From CAWAHD01 sp963781785 (GTDB lineage: Bacteria; Planctomycetota; Planctomycetia; Isosphaerales; Isosphaeraceae): DNA of 64,000 bases. The position numbers and the translations under genes were made by a program. The first letter of the stretch is position 1. Each line of letters begins with the position of its first letter. Positions 1 to 13,124 of this stretch are shown one piece after another. The stretch covers positions 186,001-250,000 of the forward strand of contig CAWAHD010000002.1 in NCBI GenBank assembly GCA_963781785.1, written 5' to 3'. The notes under the pieces are model-generated. The model was not told the origin of the DNA. It saw only the letters and a program-made list of their open reading frames with translations, and made no database searches.

Positions 1-416
1 GCCGGCGATGACAATCCGCGCGTTGGGGCTCAGCAGGTTGGCGCGAGCAACCCGATAGTCAGTTGATGATGGCCGATCAGCGGGGCCTGAGCTTCCTCGA
101 TGCCCGCCGCAGTGAGCACGCGCTTCTTACCTGGGACCATCCCGGCGTTGAGCAGGAGGAAATCGATCGGCCGATCTCGCTTGACGAGTGCGGCGAGGGC
201 GGACTGAACGCTGGCTGGCGTGTTCAGATCCAGCTCCAGCGGCGTGAAGACCTGTTTCTTGGTCTCAGCCGCGAGTTGAGCGGCCGTTTCTTGAACCCGG
301 GCCAGGCTGCGGCCGGTGACGATGACCTGGCGGCAGCCCTGGGCGGCGAGTATGCTGGCTGCCGCATAACCGAGCCCGGAGGTGGTGCCGGTGACGAGTG
401 CGATCGAATGTTCCAT
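1..416 (-). CDS. SDR family oxidoreductase, partial and frameshifted
   Basis: Short-chain dehydrogenase/reductase, a Rossmann-fold NAD(P)-dependent enzyme; the substrate cannot be told. The start at 416 gives MEHSIALVTGTTSGLGYAAA, with the TGxxxGxG cofactor loop, followed by a NAG motif at about residue 90. The reading frame stops at 30. The next frame continues smoothly as ANLLSPNARIVIAG to the window edge, so one base is missing near 43-45 and the gene runs past the left boundary; the catalytic Tyr-Lys part is not in the window. It is divergent from the TetR gene at 545, the usual layout of a regulator and its target. Confidence 0.8.
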
Positions 417-544
417 GGGCGTCTCCGTGGTGAAGGGGGAAGGTCGAGTCGTAAGGCCCCGCGAGGCCAGGGCCAGCTTGCTAATTTCGAACGATTCGGT
501 TATATAATTGGTGCGACGGTAATTGTCAAGGAGTTTTGAACTAA
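417..544. promoter_or_regulatory. divergent SDR/TetR intergenic promoter region
   Basis: This 128-bp gap separates two divergent genes. It holds an AT-rich patch unlike its surroundings, with TATAAT at 503-508 as a possible -10 for the rightward gene and TTGCTA at 478-483 as a weak -35 (19-bp spacing). AAGGAG at 528-533 is the ribosome binding site of the TetR gene. A TetR dimer would be expected to bind here, but no convincing long palindrome is visible. Confidence 0.4.
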
Positions 545-1180
545 ATGTTTCAAAATGCCGCTAGGCCGCGTGGCCGGCCGCGCAGCTTCGACGAGACGGG
601 GGCGCTGGAAAAGGCGACCCAGGTGTTCTGGTCGAAAGGCTACGACGGCGTGACGATCGAAGATCTCGTCGCCGGGATGGGTGTAGGAAAGCCGAGCCTG
701 TATGCCGTCTTCGGCGACAAGCGGACGATATTCTTGCGCGTCCTTAAGGCGTATGCAGAACGGAAGGGCGCAGCAGCCGCGAAGGCGCTGCTGTCGCCAC
801 AGGGTCTTCGTGACTCGATCGCGGGCTTTCTGAGGTACGCCGTCGAAAGTGCGACCGAGAAAGGCTCCGCTCGGGGCTGCCTTATGGTGTGCGTCGCGCC
901 GGTTGTGGACGACGCTGAGGTCCGGCAGTTCCTGCAAAAAGCGGCCGCCGGTGGCGCCGCGCTGGTGGAACGTCGTTTCCGGGACGGGATCACCGCCGGC
1001 GAAATCCCGTCCGACTTTCCTGTGGCCGTCCGCGCGATCCAAGTCACGGATTTTGCTCGTAGCCTTACCATGCGTGCGCTGATAGGCACGCCGCGTAAGA
1101 CGCTTCTCAGGGATGCCGAGGAAGCGGCCGACTTGGTGCTCCTGCCGCGCCTGAAGGCCATCGGCAAGCAGAAGCGATAA
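545..1180 (+). CDS. TetR/AcrR family transcriptional regulator
   Basis: Regulator of 211 residues. The N-terminal helix-turn-helix domain covers about residues 10-65 (GRPRSFDE at the start, then VTIEDLVAGMGVGKPSLYAVFGDK, quoted here as the recognition region 36-60). The C-terminal part is a ligand/dimer domain of the TetR_C type with the conserved RGCLM segment near residue 115. AAGGAG lies 11 bases before the ATG. It stands divergent from the SDR gene, so autoregulation and control of that gene by a small-molecule inducer is a fair inference. Confidence 0.9.
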   Translation: MFQNAARPRGRPRSFDETGALEKATQVFWSKGYDGVTIEDLVAGMGVGKPSLYAVFGDKRTIFLRVLKAYAERKGAAAAKALLSPQGLRDSIAGFLRYAVESATEKGSARGCLMVCVAPVVDDAEVRQFLQKAAAGGAALVERRFRDGITAGEIPSDFPVAVRAIQVTDFARSLTMRALIGTPRKTLLRDAEEAADLVLLPRLKAIGKQKR

Positions 1181-1309
1181 CTTGCTCTCGCCACCGAAAG
1201 ACTTTTTGAGAATTATGATCCAAGTTAAAGCATGCGATGCTCGGTGCAAAGATTTACCTACCAGCAATTTAATCCTTAAACCAACGTTCTGTTCCATTGC
1301 TACTCACAC

Positions 1310-2149
1310 GCCGCCACCAAGCGGCTGCCATCAAATCCGTTGGCAGGCAGGGAACGCCTGAACAGCGAAACCGACGTCCGGCACAAGCGGCGGTCGCTCT
1401 CGCCAGACGAAGTGTCCCGCCTGGTTGATTCAGCCCGCCAGAGCGGGGAAGTGGTTCAGGGATACGACGGGGAGTTGCGGGCGAGGGCGTATCTCGTCAG
1501 TTTCTTTACCGGGCTCCGCCGGCAGGAGTTGGGGAGCCTCACGCCACGGAGCTTCCGCCTCGACGACGCCCAGCCGACGCTGGTCGTGGAAGCGGCCTGC
1601 TCGAAGCACCGCCGCAGGGACACGCTGCCGATACACCGGGCGCTCGTCAGCATGGTGCGTCAGTGGGTGCGTGATCTTGGGCCGGACGAATTGCTCTTCC
1701 CCAGGATCGAGCGGAAGAAGACCTGGCTCATGGTCAAAAAGGACCTGGAGCGGATCGGCATCCCCTACGAGACGCCGGATGGCATCGCCGACTTCCACGC
1801 GGCCGGTCGCCATAGCCACATCACCGGCCTGGTGTGGTCGGGTGCCTCGATCATGGAAGCGAAGGAACTCGCCCGTCACGCCGACATCCGCCAGACCGTG
1901 AAATACACCCACATCGGGATGGAAGACAGGGCGGAAGCACTGGCTGGGCTGCCATCCCCTTTCACATCAGCAGACGCTGATCGTCTGCACTATGTCTGCA
2001 ATTCGGGCGGCGTCCTGAGTCAGAAGCTATCACCGGATGTCGCCGACACCGGCAACGGCTGCAAGCCAAAAAAACGAGCAAGCCCCGGTCATGCCGGGGC
2101 TTGCGTCATCTCGTGTCACAAACAGTCACCGCTTAACAGTTTGCGGTAG
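1310..2149 (+). pseudogene. tyrosine recombinase (phage-type integrase) remnant, N-terminus missing
   Basis: Only the catalytic domain remains. Homologous sequence starts around 1310 (AATKRLPSNPLAG) with no core-binding domain upstream; an in-frame stop lies at 1277-1279. Visible landmarks are the first arginine (GLRRQE), a lysine in the beta-hairpin (CSKHRR), and the C-terminal H...Y part (ARHADI...VKYTH). The HxxR box reads DFHAAGRHSH, with one extra residue between H and R, so activity is doubtful. A hairpin (2078-2104) sits inside the 3' end. The gene converges on a tRNA/tmRNA-like 3' end at about 2150, the standard arrangement of an integrase beside its attachment site. Confidence 0.75.
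2078..2104 (+). terminator. strong GC-rich hairpin at integrase 3' end
   Basis: Perfect 11-bp stem, GCAAGCCCCGG at 2078-2088 and CCGGGGCTTGC at 2094-2104, with a 5-base loop. There is no T-run after it, so it may be a terminator for either of the convergent units or part of the attachment region. Confidence 0.45.
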
Positions 2150-2185
2150 AGTGAAGGCGCCGGGAATTGCACCCGCGTCCCGAGA
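2150..2185 (-). other. tmRNA/tRNA 3'-end-like sequence, candidate att site
   Basis: On the minus strand the sequence reads GGACGCGGGTGCAATTCCCG followed by GCGCCTTCA. This closely resembles the T-arm and acceptor 3' strand of bacterial tmRNA, whose 3' end has the form GGAC-GCGGG-loop-CCCGC. The T-stem has one mismatch. No matching 5' end (the GGATTCGAC block) is found within 400 bases, so this is at most a 3' fragment. It abuts the convergent integrase remnant, and tmRNA 3' ends are well-known integrase targets. Recognition is by eye only. Confidence 0.4.
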
Positions 2186-2554
2186 ACAATCGCCGACGGC
2201 CTCCAGGTGCGTAGCCAATCCTTTGGACATCGGCCTGGAGGTTCCAATCGGCAGGTGCGCGATCGGCTGATCACGCCATGAGCTTAACCCGAGCCGAAAC
2301 AGGAGGTTAAGCTCGGCCGTTCCCCCAATTCGCGTACCCGGCGACGTCTCGCCTGAGACAACGTGGCGCGTGGCCGCTCTTGTTTTCCGGAAGCGAGACC
2401 GAGCAGTCCGACATTGCTGTTCGCAGTTAAGCTGTCCCGGATAACGTGGATAATCCCGCTAAACCGACAAGCGGGGCAAAATACCTGCCTCGGCGGCGCC
2501 GATTTTAGCAACAGAATTGCGTCATTTGTGGATCATATTGGGTAAGGAGCCCAC

Positions 2555-3928
2555 ATGATCTGCACTCTTGCCTCTCCCCGAGGAACACCCAGGATGCATC
2601 CCGCGCTTTGGGAAACGACCGCAGTGCCCGGCGACGACTCGCCGACGTTCGACGAGTATGTCCAGGCTTTCACCAAAACCTTGCCGCCGCAGAGCGACGT
2701 GGAACGAGCACTGATCGAGCAGGCGGCGCAATCGTTGGTCGCGCAGACCGAAACGCTCCGTACGCAAAACCAGCGGATCACGGCGAATATCGAGAACGCC
2801 CCGCTGCGCGAAGCCGAAGAGGCTGAGCAGCTCCTGGAGCGGTTATTCCATTACCCTGGAGGCCCCATCGAACAATTTGGAAGCCTCGGGAATTCGCCGA
2901 AACGTTGGCGGGCCTATTGGAGACGCGCCGACGTTCGCGATGATCCCAACCTGCTGGTCTTTCAACTCGAGCGGAGCTCCGCCGGGCTCAAGGCGCTGAT
3001 CAAGCGGTGGGCAGAGCTGCGTGCTTTTCTCGAGGATGGCGGCGCGTGGGAGCCGCACCACAAGCTCAAGGCCGTCCGCCTGCTGGGCCGCCAGCCGTGG
3101 GAATTTGAGCATAACGGCGACGTTCTGGAAATCTTCGTTGCGAGCTGGTCGCTCTACCCCAAGCGCGACAATCCCTTCTTTGAATTCGCCAGCGAGCATG
3201 GCCCTCAGGCCTACCAGTGCTTGGTCAGGACGATCCGATTGTCATGGAGAAACCGTTTGGGGCCGTACAACCCGGACGAGGCACGACGAGTGCTTCTGTC
3301 GCTCGTCGACCGGGCTGTCACGGGGCTCCAGGCAAAGTTGGCCGAGGCCGAGGCTCGGGAGGAGCGGGATGCCCCGCAGAAGCTCGCGCTGCTGTCGTTT
3401 GACTTCAGTCCCGAGGGTGAAAGGCTCCAGCGGCTCGAACAGAAGCACTTCAATGCCTTCATGTCGGCTCTGGACAAGCTCATCGAGCCTCGCAGGAAGG
3501 AACGCGGCTCGGTACCGGTCGCCGCCGGAGGCAAAGCCGCGGCAGGTGCCCTAATCTCCGGAGCCGAGCATCGCGGGACGGAAATCCAAGACCGCGACAA
3601 AGACCACCTCCGCACCGAGGAAAAACCGATCGAGCCGGCTGACGTCCGGCGGTTGCCGGAACGACCGCTGGAAGCGATCGGATCCCAGGGGCTTCCGGTA
3701 GGTCTTGATGCGGGATTGACCGCACCCGCGGAACTCGTCGGGAGCAAAACTGGTTCGGCCGGCCTGGTCCGCAGGAAACGAAGATCGCGGGACAGAGCCC
3801 CCTCCTACAGAAGGCATCCTCATGCGAGCGCGCCGAGGAGCCGGCTCGGACCGGCCGTTCCACGATTCGGGGTGCCCGTAGGAGCCGGCTCCCGCCGGCG
3901 ATCTCGCTTCGTAGGCTCTCTTGCCTGA
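2555..3928 (+). CDS. planctomycete hypothetical protein
   Basis: 457 residues, function unknown. The first part (about residues 30-80: DDSPTFDEYVQAF, then PQSDVERALIEQAAQSL) resembles a family that is common and uncharacterised in planctomycetes, in which a helical region of this kind follows a short N-terminal block; that block is absent here. Residues 100-310 are helical and charged. The C-terminal 120 residues are low-complexity, Arg/Pro-rich and run into palindromic repeat DNA (from about 3838), so the native protein may end earlier. AAGGAG at 2544-2549 is 5 bases before the ATG and supports the start. Confidence 0.6.
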   Translation: MICTLASPRGTPRMHPALWETTAVPGDDSPTFDEYVQAFTKTLPPQSDVERALIEQAAQSLVAQTETLRTQNQRITANIENAPLREAEEAEQLLERLFHYPGGPIEQFGSLGNSPKRWRAYWRRADVRDDPNLLVFQLERSSAGLKALIKRWAELRAFLEDGGAWEPHHKLKAVRLLGRQPWEFEHNGDVLEIFVASWSLYPKRDNPFFEFASEHGPQAYQCLVRTIRLSWRNRLGPYNPDEARRVLLSLVDRAVTGLQAKLAEAEAREERDAPQKLALLSFDFSPEGERLQRLEQKHFNAFMSALDKLIEPRRKERGSVPVAAGGKAAAGALISGAEHRGTEIQDRDKDHLRTEEKPIEPADVRRLPERPLEAIGSQGLPVGLDAGLTAPAELVGSKTGSAGLVRRKRRSRDRAPSYRRHPHASAPRSRLGPAVPRFGVPVGAGSRRRSRFVGSLA

Positions 3929-4269
3929 CGTCCCCCGTAGGTCAGGCTTTCCAGCCTGACGTCCCCCGTAGGTCAGGCTTTCCAGCCTGACGTCCCCCGT
4001 AGGTCAGGCTTTCCAGCCTGACGTTCCCGTAGGTCAGGCTTTCCAGCCTGACGTCCCCCGTAGGTCAGGCTTTCCAGCCTGACGTCCCCCGTAGGTCAGG
4101 CTTTCCAGCCTGACATCCGCCGTAGGTCAGGCTTTCCAGCCTGACGTCCCCCGTAGGTCAGGCTTTCCAGCCTGACGTCCCCCGTAGGTCAGGCTTTCCA
4201 GCCTGACGTCCCCCGTAGGTCGGGCTTTCCAGCCTGACGTCCCCCGTAGGTCAGGCTTTCTTGCCTGAC
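3924..4269. repeat. tandem array of 11 copies of a 31-bp palindromic unit
   Basis: Eleven head-to-tail copies, period 31 (one unit of 30). Each contains the inverted repeat GTCAGGCTTTCCAGCCTGAC, an 8-bp stem with a TTCC loop, joined by a GTCCCCCGTAG-type spacer. Copies are nearly identical; the fourth spacer is altered, the tenth has an A-to-G change, and the last has a TTTCTT loop. There are no variable spacers, so this is not CRISPR. Two copies in the opposite orientation occur at 6832-6881. Confidence 0.9.
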
Positions 4270-4955
4270 AGTCGTGTGTGACGCAACGTGACGAAGTGAC
4301 GAAGTCACAGAGCCGCGCAGCCCCCGATTGAGGTCGGGTTGTATCACCCATGCAGATTGTAGCGTGCGACCGTGAGCGACCCATGCTGTGCCGAACGGTG
4401 TCGACGTCGTATCGCGCTCCGGTTGTCGTCGTTATGCGGGTCATGCGATCGCGCGGTGACGAAGTGACGAAGTGACGAAGGGGGGACGATAGGGGCGCTT
4501 TCGAAACAACCATCCCGGCGAGTGCGCCTGGTACGGCGATCGAAGGAATGTGTGCACATCAGGCGACAAACACCGCGACCAGACTCCGACTGGTCCTCCA
4601 GATTGAGTCGATCCGTCGCCGTCGAGCGGAAACGTCACGGCCCGCACCACGCTGCTGATCCGCAGTAGGATTCCCGCGATTCTGCGAGATGAGCGGATTG
4701 CGCAGCGGCGCCAGGCCAGTCGACTGTTTAGTGTGCCGGCTCGGGGTGACACATGCTCTGCGGTAGTGACGCCACGAACTGTCACCCGCGGCTGGTCGCG
4801 CGTGCCGGTCGCGCGGACTTTGCGGCCCACTGGAGCGCCGCTCGTGAGCATTCTGCCGATTCTGCCACCGCGGGTGACACGGTGACACATGTGACACATA
4901 GATCCGCCAAATAGAGAAAGGGCACAGCAGCAGCAGCAGCGCCAGCGGCGCTGCC
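4270..4955. other. gene-free stretch with short-period repeats
   Basis: No reading frame here looks like a protein. The stretch contains runs of a GTGACGAA word (4288-4310 and 4455-4480) and a GTGACACA word (about 4870-4900). The frames open on the minus strand translate to Arg/Ser/Cys-rich sequence typical of chance frames in GC-rich DNA. Confidence 0.5.
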
Positions 4956-5082
4956 GGAAGGATGAAGGATGAAGCACGAACACAACCGCGGACAACCGTC
5001 AATCGACGACCGACGACGGAAGCAAGGCTGAACGCGGAATCCATACCAGCCCGACGCGCGAGCGATCGGTTTCATCCTTCAT
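4956..5082. repeat. MITE-like inverted-repeat element, copy A
   Basis: 127-bp segment bounded by GGAAGGATGAAGGATGAA on the left and TTCATCCTTCAT on the right, which are inverted repeats. Its right half is clearly related to the segment at 25629-25686: both read CGGAAT, CATAC, a GC-CGACGCGC-AGCGAT block and then TTCATCCTTCAT. It ends right against the 3' end of the JAMM gene. Confidence 0.55.
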
Positions 5083-5084
5083 AT

Positions 5085-5519
5085 TCAGCTCGAGCTATCG
5101 ATTACCCGCCACGGCAGCTCTTCGAATGAATCCGTGTCCAGCCGCCAGACGCGGACCTGCGGCGTGTTCGCCTTCAAGGAAATGATGATCTGAGGCGTGT
5201 CGCCGTAGTGATTCTCGTCGAGGTCGATCCGGCTGGGGACCGCTTCGCCACAAGGATGCGAGTGGTAGATCGCCACGATGTCAGCACCGCGCTCTCGCAA
5301 TGCAACGTAAGCTGCGACGAGCTCCTTGGGATCGCCCAGGTACCGCGTTTCGCTGGCTTTGACGTTCCGCAATGGGTGCAGCGACGACACCCGCGCGGCG
5401 ACGCCGCCGAGGACTCCGCAGCCTTCCAGCGGCGCCTCGCGCTGGCAGTGCGCGACCATCGCGTCGAGGAGATCGCGGGGGATTTCGAGGGGCACCACCT
5501 GGGTTAGCTCGGCCGTCAT
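5085..5519 (-). CDS. M67 family (JAMM/Mec+) metallopeptidase
   Basis: 144-residue JAB/MPN+ zinc peptidase. The zinc site is complete: Glu in APLEGCGVLGG near residue 33, and HSHPCGEAVPSRID, which fits HxH-x7-SxxD. In actinobacteria the related Mec enzyme releases cysteine from the sulfur-carrier protein CysO after cysteine synthase action. The neighbouring, co-oriented cysteine synthase gene supports that role here, although no CysO/ThiS-like carrier or ThiF/MoeB enzyme lies in the window. I chose the ATG at 5519; the frame is open further upstream but that part is unrelated sequence overlapping cysK. Confidence 0.88.
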   Translation of the reverse strand: MTAELTQVVPLEIPRDLLDAMVAHCQREAPLEGCGVLGGVAARVSSLHPLRNVKASETRYLGDPKELVAAYVALRERGADIVAIYHSHPCGEAVPSRIDLDENHYGDTPQIIISLKANTPQVRVWRLDTDSFEELPWRVIDSSS

Positions 5520-5557
5520 GCCATTGCGTCGCGAGTGACGCCCGTCCTCTTCATTCC

Positions 5558-6528
5558 TTACTCGGGGAACAGCGGCGTGGACAGATAACGCTCTCCCAGG
5601 TCCGGTAGGACCACAACCACGAGCTTGCCAGCGTTCTCGGGCCGAGAACCGACCTGAATCGCCCCGACGACCGCGGCCCCGCAGGAGATACCGCAAAGCA
5701 TCCCCTCTTCGCGAGCCAGACGGCGCGCCATTTCGAACGCCTCGTCGTCGCGAATTTGGATCACGTCATCGATGACCGACGTATTGAGCACCTCTGGGAT
5801 GAACCCGGCGCCCAATCCCTGGATCTTGTGAGGCCCTGGCGCAGCGATTCCTTGCGCCGCAACTGGCTGATGACCGGAGAGTTGGCCGGCTCGACCGCAA
5901 CGATCTTGACCGAGGGCTTCCGGGCCTTCAAGACCTCGCCGCAGCCCGTGATCGTGCCGCCGGTGCCCACGCCGCTGACCAGGACGTCGATCTTCCCGTC
6001 AGTGTCGCGCCAGATTTCCTCGGCGGTAGTCCGACGGTGAATCTCGGGGTTGGCCATGTTCTTGAACTGCTGGGGCATGAACGCATGGGCCGTGCTCTTG
6101 ACCAGCTCTTCGGCCTTGCGGACCGCCCCCGGCATCCCTTCCGTAGCAGGAGTCAGAACGATCTCGGCTCCGAGCGCCTTTAAGAGCCGCCTCCGCTCGA
6201 GGCTCATGCTCTCGGGCATCGTCACGATCAATCGATAGCCCCGCGCCGCACAGGTAAACGCCAGCGCGATCCCGGTATTGCCGCTGGTGGGCTCGATGAT
6301 CACGGTGTCCTTGGTGATGCGGCCCTGGCTTTCCGCCGCGTCGATCATCGCCACGCCGATTCGATCTTTGACCGACCAGAGCGGGTTGAAACTCTCGAGC
6401 TTGGCCGCCACGATCGCCTGGCAGCCGTCGATCACGCGCCGCAAGCGGACCAGCGGCGTGTTGCCGATCGTCTGCGTGATGTCATCGTAGATCCGCCCCC
6501 GCCCGAACGCCGGTTCGGCAGTCGCCAC
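5558..6528 (-). CDS. cysK: cysteine synthase (O-acetylserine sulfhydrylase family), frameshifted
   Basis: PLP-dependent enzyme making cysteine from O-acetylserine (or phosphoserine) and sulfide or a sulfur carrier. Clear motifs are IGNTPLVRL, the PLP lysine in NPLWSVKDR, the substrate loop PTSGNTG, and the phosphate-binding GTGGTITG. The frame breaks at about 5834: after SLRQG the next frame continues PHKIQGLGAGFIPEV to the end at 5558. One base is missing, most simply a G from GGGG. The repaired protein is about 323 residues, normal for the family. The GTG at 6528, with AGGGGG six bases upstream, is preferred to the TTG at 6546. It lies 38 bases upstream of the JAMM gene. Confidence 0.88.
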
Positions 6529-6546
6529 GACTCGCCCCCTCGTCAA

Positions 6547-6881
6547 TAAGACCTACCAAAACCAGTCCTCTCGACTCGGTCGCCACGATTCCCGGCCGAA
6601 TCACCTGATCCATGCCACGGGCAATCCGCGCCGGCCACGAAAATCGCTACGCGACCGGTCCGTGCAAAGCCCGTCCCGGCACATTCCCGATCATGATAGT
6701 CGACAAGAAACACAGCGACAACCCGGTTTCTTTTGAGAGTTGGGCGGCACGATGGTTGGGAAGGGAGAACACAACGTCGGCTGTCGCTACACGAAGGCAC
6801 GTGCCTTCGCGCAGCGCAGGGCGAGTATAGCGTCAGGCTGGAAAGCCTGACCTACGCCAACGTCAGGCTGGACAGCCTGAC
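6547..6881. other. intergenic stretch with palindromes and inverted copies of the 31-bp family repeat
   Basis: No gene seen. It contains an 18-bp perfect palindrome, CGAAGGCACGTGCCTTCG, at about 6792-6809, and two copies of the palindrome found in the 3924-4269 array: GTCAGGCTGGAAAGCCTGAC at 6832-6851 and GTCAGGCTGGACAGCCTGAC at 6862-6881, here in opposite orientation and ending at the stop codon of the cyclase gene. Confidence 0.7.
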
Positions 6882-7994
6882 CTACCTCAGCGCGAGGGGC
6901 CGCAGGGCAAAGCCGGCGGCCGTCCCTTTGATCTTGTTCGTCGCGGCGATATAGCAAAACGTATAAGCCTTGGCGCGGCTCAGCGCTTCCAGATAGTGCA
7001 ACTCGCCGAGGTGAACGCCCTGGTCCACGAGCAGATACCGATGCACCGGGATGATGGTGCCCGGTGTCCCGGCGGGAGGGTTGGCCTCGTAACCGCTCGT
7101 GTCCGAGCCAACCATGATCGCGCCTTGATCTTCAACGAGCCACTTCGTGCCGTCCAGGTCGACTCCGGCCGAGTCGTGCTCGCCAATCTTGGCATGGTCA
7201 GCGCCGTCTTCGCCCCAGAACCGGCCGGTGCCTGTGCGAACCAGAACCACGTCACCCACAGCGAGCGTGACGCCTTCCCAGGCGAGCGTCTCTTCCAGGT
7301 CTTTGCGGGTGATCCGCGTGTGAGAGGGCAGGGCATCCACTTTCTTGAATGCGGCAACGTCAACGAGCACCCCACGGGCAATGATCGGGGGGATCGTCGA
7401 CGCGTCGCACTTGCGGGGCCCCCAGTCGCTGCCCCAGTCTGCCTCTTTGAAACCGTTGTACCAGTGGAAGTCGAGACCGGCTGTGATATGAGCCAGGCCA
7501 TCGATCTGCGTCGCGACGTTGTCCGAGATGAAGAGTGCCTCCGAGTGCCAGTAGACGTGGTCGGTGTTGCGATCCGCCGGCGGTGCGTCCGGATCGCCCA
7601 TCCGATGCACGCCGTCCGGACTGCGGAACGAGATGATTTCTCCCGGGCTGTGCCCGGGCCATTTGAAGCTGCGGCGGCTGTAAGTCATGCCCAGGTCGAA
7701 GACCTCGCCCCGAGTCGCAAGCGCCAGCGCCGCAGCCCGCGATTCATTGGTCAGTGCGTTGAGCGAGCCGACTTCATCGTCCTTGCCCCACACCGGGCCC
7801 CAGCCTTTTCCTTTCTCCCACTTCCCGGCCTGCGATGCTTGCACACCTTCCCGAGCGCCCGCAGTTGGTCCTCCTTCGCTCCCCGCTGCACCGCGCGCCT
7901 GACCGCGATCGCCCCAGGCGATCACGACGCCCGCTCCGAGCAAACCCCCGATTCCCACGAGCATCAGATGACGCAGCGCTTGCCGTAGATTCAT
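6882..7994 (-). CDS. exported cyclase family protein (kynurenine formamidase-like fold)
   Basis: 370 residues with an N-terminal hydrophobic leader (residues 8-28), so exported or membrane-anchored. The body matches the cyclase family of metal-dependent hydrolases. The usual HxGTHxDxxxH metal motif appears here as DNVATQIDGLAH, which keeps the Asp and last His but lacks the first His, as in the divergent branch of the family. The C-terminal half has GDVVLVRTGTGR and the conserved GSDTSGYEANPP region. Substrate unknown. ATG 7994 is chosen because AAGGA lies 9 bases upstream; an in-frame TTG 18 bases earlier overlaps that site. Confidence 0.8.
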   Translation of the reverse strand: MNLRQALRHLMLVGIGGLLGAGVVIAWGDRGQARGAAGSEGGPTAGAREGVQASQAGKWEKGKGWGPVWGKDDEVGSLNALTNESRAAALALATRGEVFDLGMTYSRRSFKWPGHSPGEIISFRSPDGVHRMGDPDAPPADRNTDHVYWHSEALFISDNVATQIDGLAHITAGLDFHWYNGFKEADWGSDWGPRKCDASTIPPIIARGVLVDVAAFKKVDALPSHTRITRKDLEETLAWEGVTLAVGDVVLVRTGTGRFWGEDGADHAKIGEHDSAGVDLDGTKWLVEDQGAIMVGSDTSGYEANPPAGTPGTIIPVHRYLLVDQGVHLGELHYLEALSRAKAYTFCYIAATNKIKGTAAGFALRPLALR

Positions 7995-8110
7995 GACGCA
8001 CAGTCCTTGCAAAAAGAGCGGCTGTTACACGCCGGCTTGTGCCGGGTTTCGCCACACACTATACACTGCGCTCACCATCATTGCGCGCGGCCATCGATCC
8101 GCAGCGTCGT

Positions 8111-12673
<4,563 letters not shown>

Positions 12674-12675
12674 GA

Positions 12676-12869
12676 TCAAAGGCCCTCACAGTCGCCGGGC
12701 ATTATCGCCAGGACGTCCTTGAGTCGCTTCAAAGCACAAACGTACCCCTTGGCCCCGGTCTCCGGCGTGATCGCCAGCACCTGGGCGGTTTCGGCGCGGC
12801 CAGCGCCCGCCACCTGCCGCCCCTGAGCCGCTCGAATTGGTCAGTCGCGTCGCCGTTCTTATGATCCAT
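12676..12869 (-). pseudogene. ECF sigma factor remnant (region 4 C-terminus)
   Basis: On the minus strand just before the kinase the sequence translates as AETAQVLAITPETG followed by ALKRLKDVLAIMPGDCEGL and a stop at 12676-12678. This is the final helix-turn-helix and C-terminal helix of a planctomycete-type ECF sigma factor, where the family form is roughly NAETAxVLGIs-xAAS-RYxRALxRLK. Upstream, an RNA-polymerase-region-4-like stretch (DQFERL) sits in another frame, joined by a shift near 12785, and nothing matching regions 2 and 3 can be found. The intact gene would normally drive the kinase operon. Confidence 0.6.
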
Positions 12870-13124
12870 GGCGGTCCCCATAACCTTTATCCGCGCGCCG
12901 CCCTGGAACCGGGACTGAAAAATCAGGAGCGGGCGTGCGAGCGCGAAATACTCGCCGCGCAAGTCCTTTACAGCATCGCATCTGGAGCAGGACCAGGCGA
13001 CAATAGACCGAATCGACACCCCGGTGAATCGCAACTTCAATTAACCCCTGTCCCTCCAGACTACGCAGTCGTACAATAGAGGCCCGTGCGATCTCGACAT
13101 CGCGCCCGAGGAGTCTGACTCGCC
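12870..13124. other. divergent intergenic region (kinase operon / coproheme decarboxylase)
   Basis: No gene recognised. It lies between the leftward sigma remnant and the rightward decarboxylase gene, so it should contain both promoters. GAGGAG at about 13108-13113 serves the rightward gene. Confidence 0.35.

Noticed and set aside
500..1297. 265-codon minus-strand frame across the TetR gene
   Set aside because: Antisense to a clear TetR regulator with ribosome binding site; no motif.
2284..2511. Intact tmRNA gene on the minus strand
   Set aside because: The tag-like ANSNVGLLGLAS has no stop after it, and no 5' acceptor or GGATTCGAC block is found; only the 3' fragment is reported.
3924..4269. 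CRISPR array
   Set aside because: The whole unit, including what would be spacers, is repeated; no variable spacers and no cas genes.
4441..5075. Overlapping minus-strand frames with Cys/Arg-rich peptides
   Set aside because: Translations reflect repeat DNA (GTGACACA words and GGATGAA ends) and have no protein-like conservation or ribosome binding sites.
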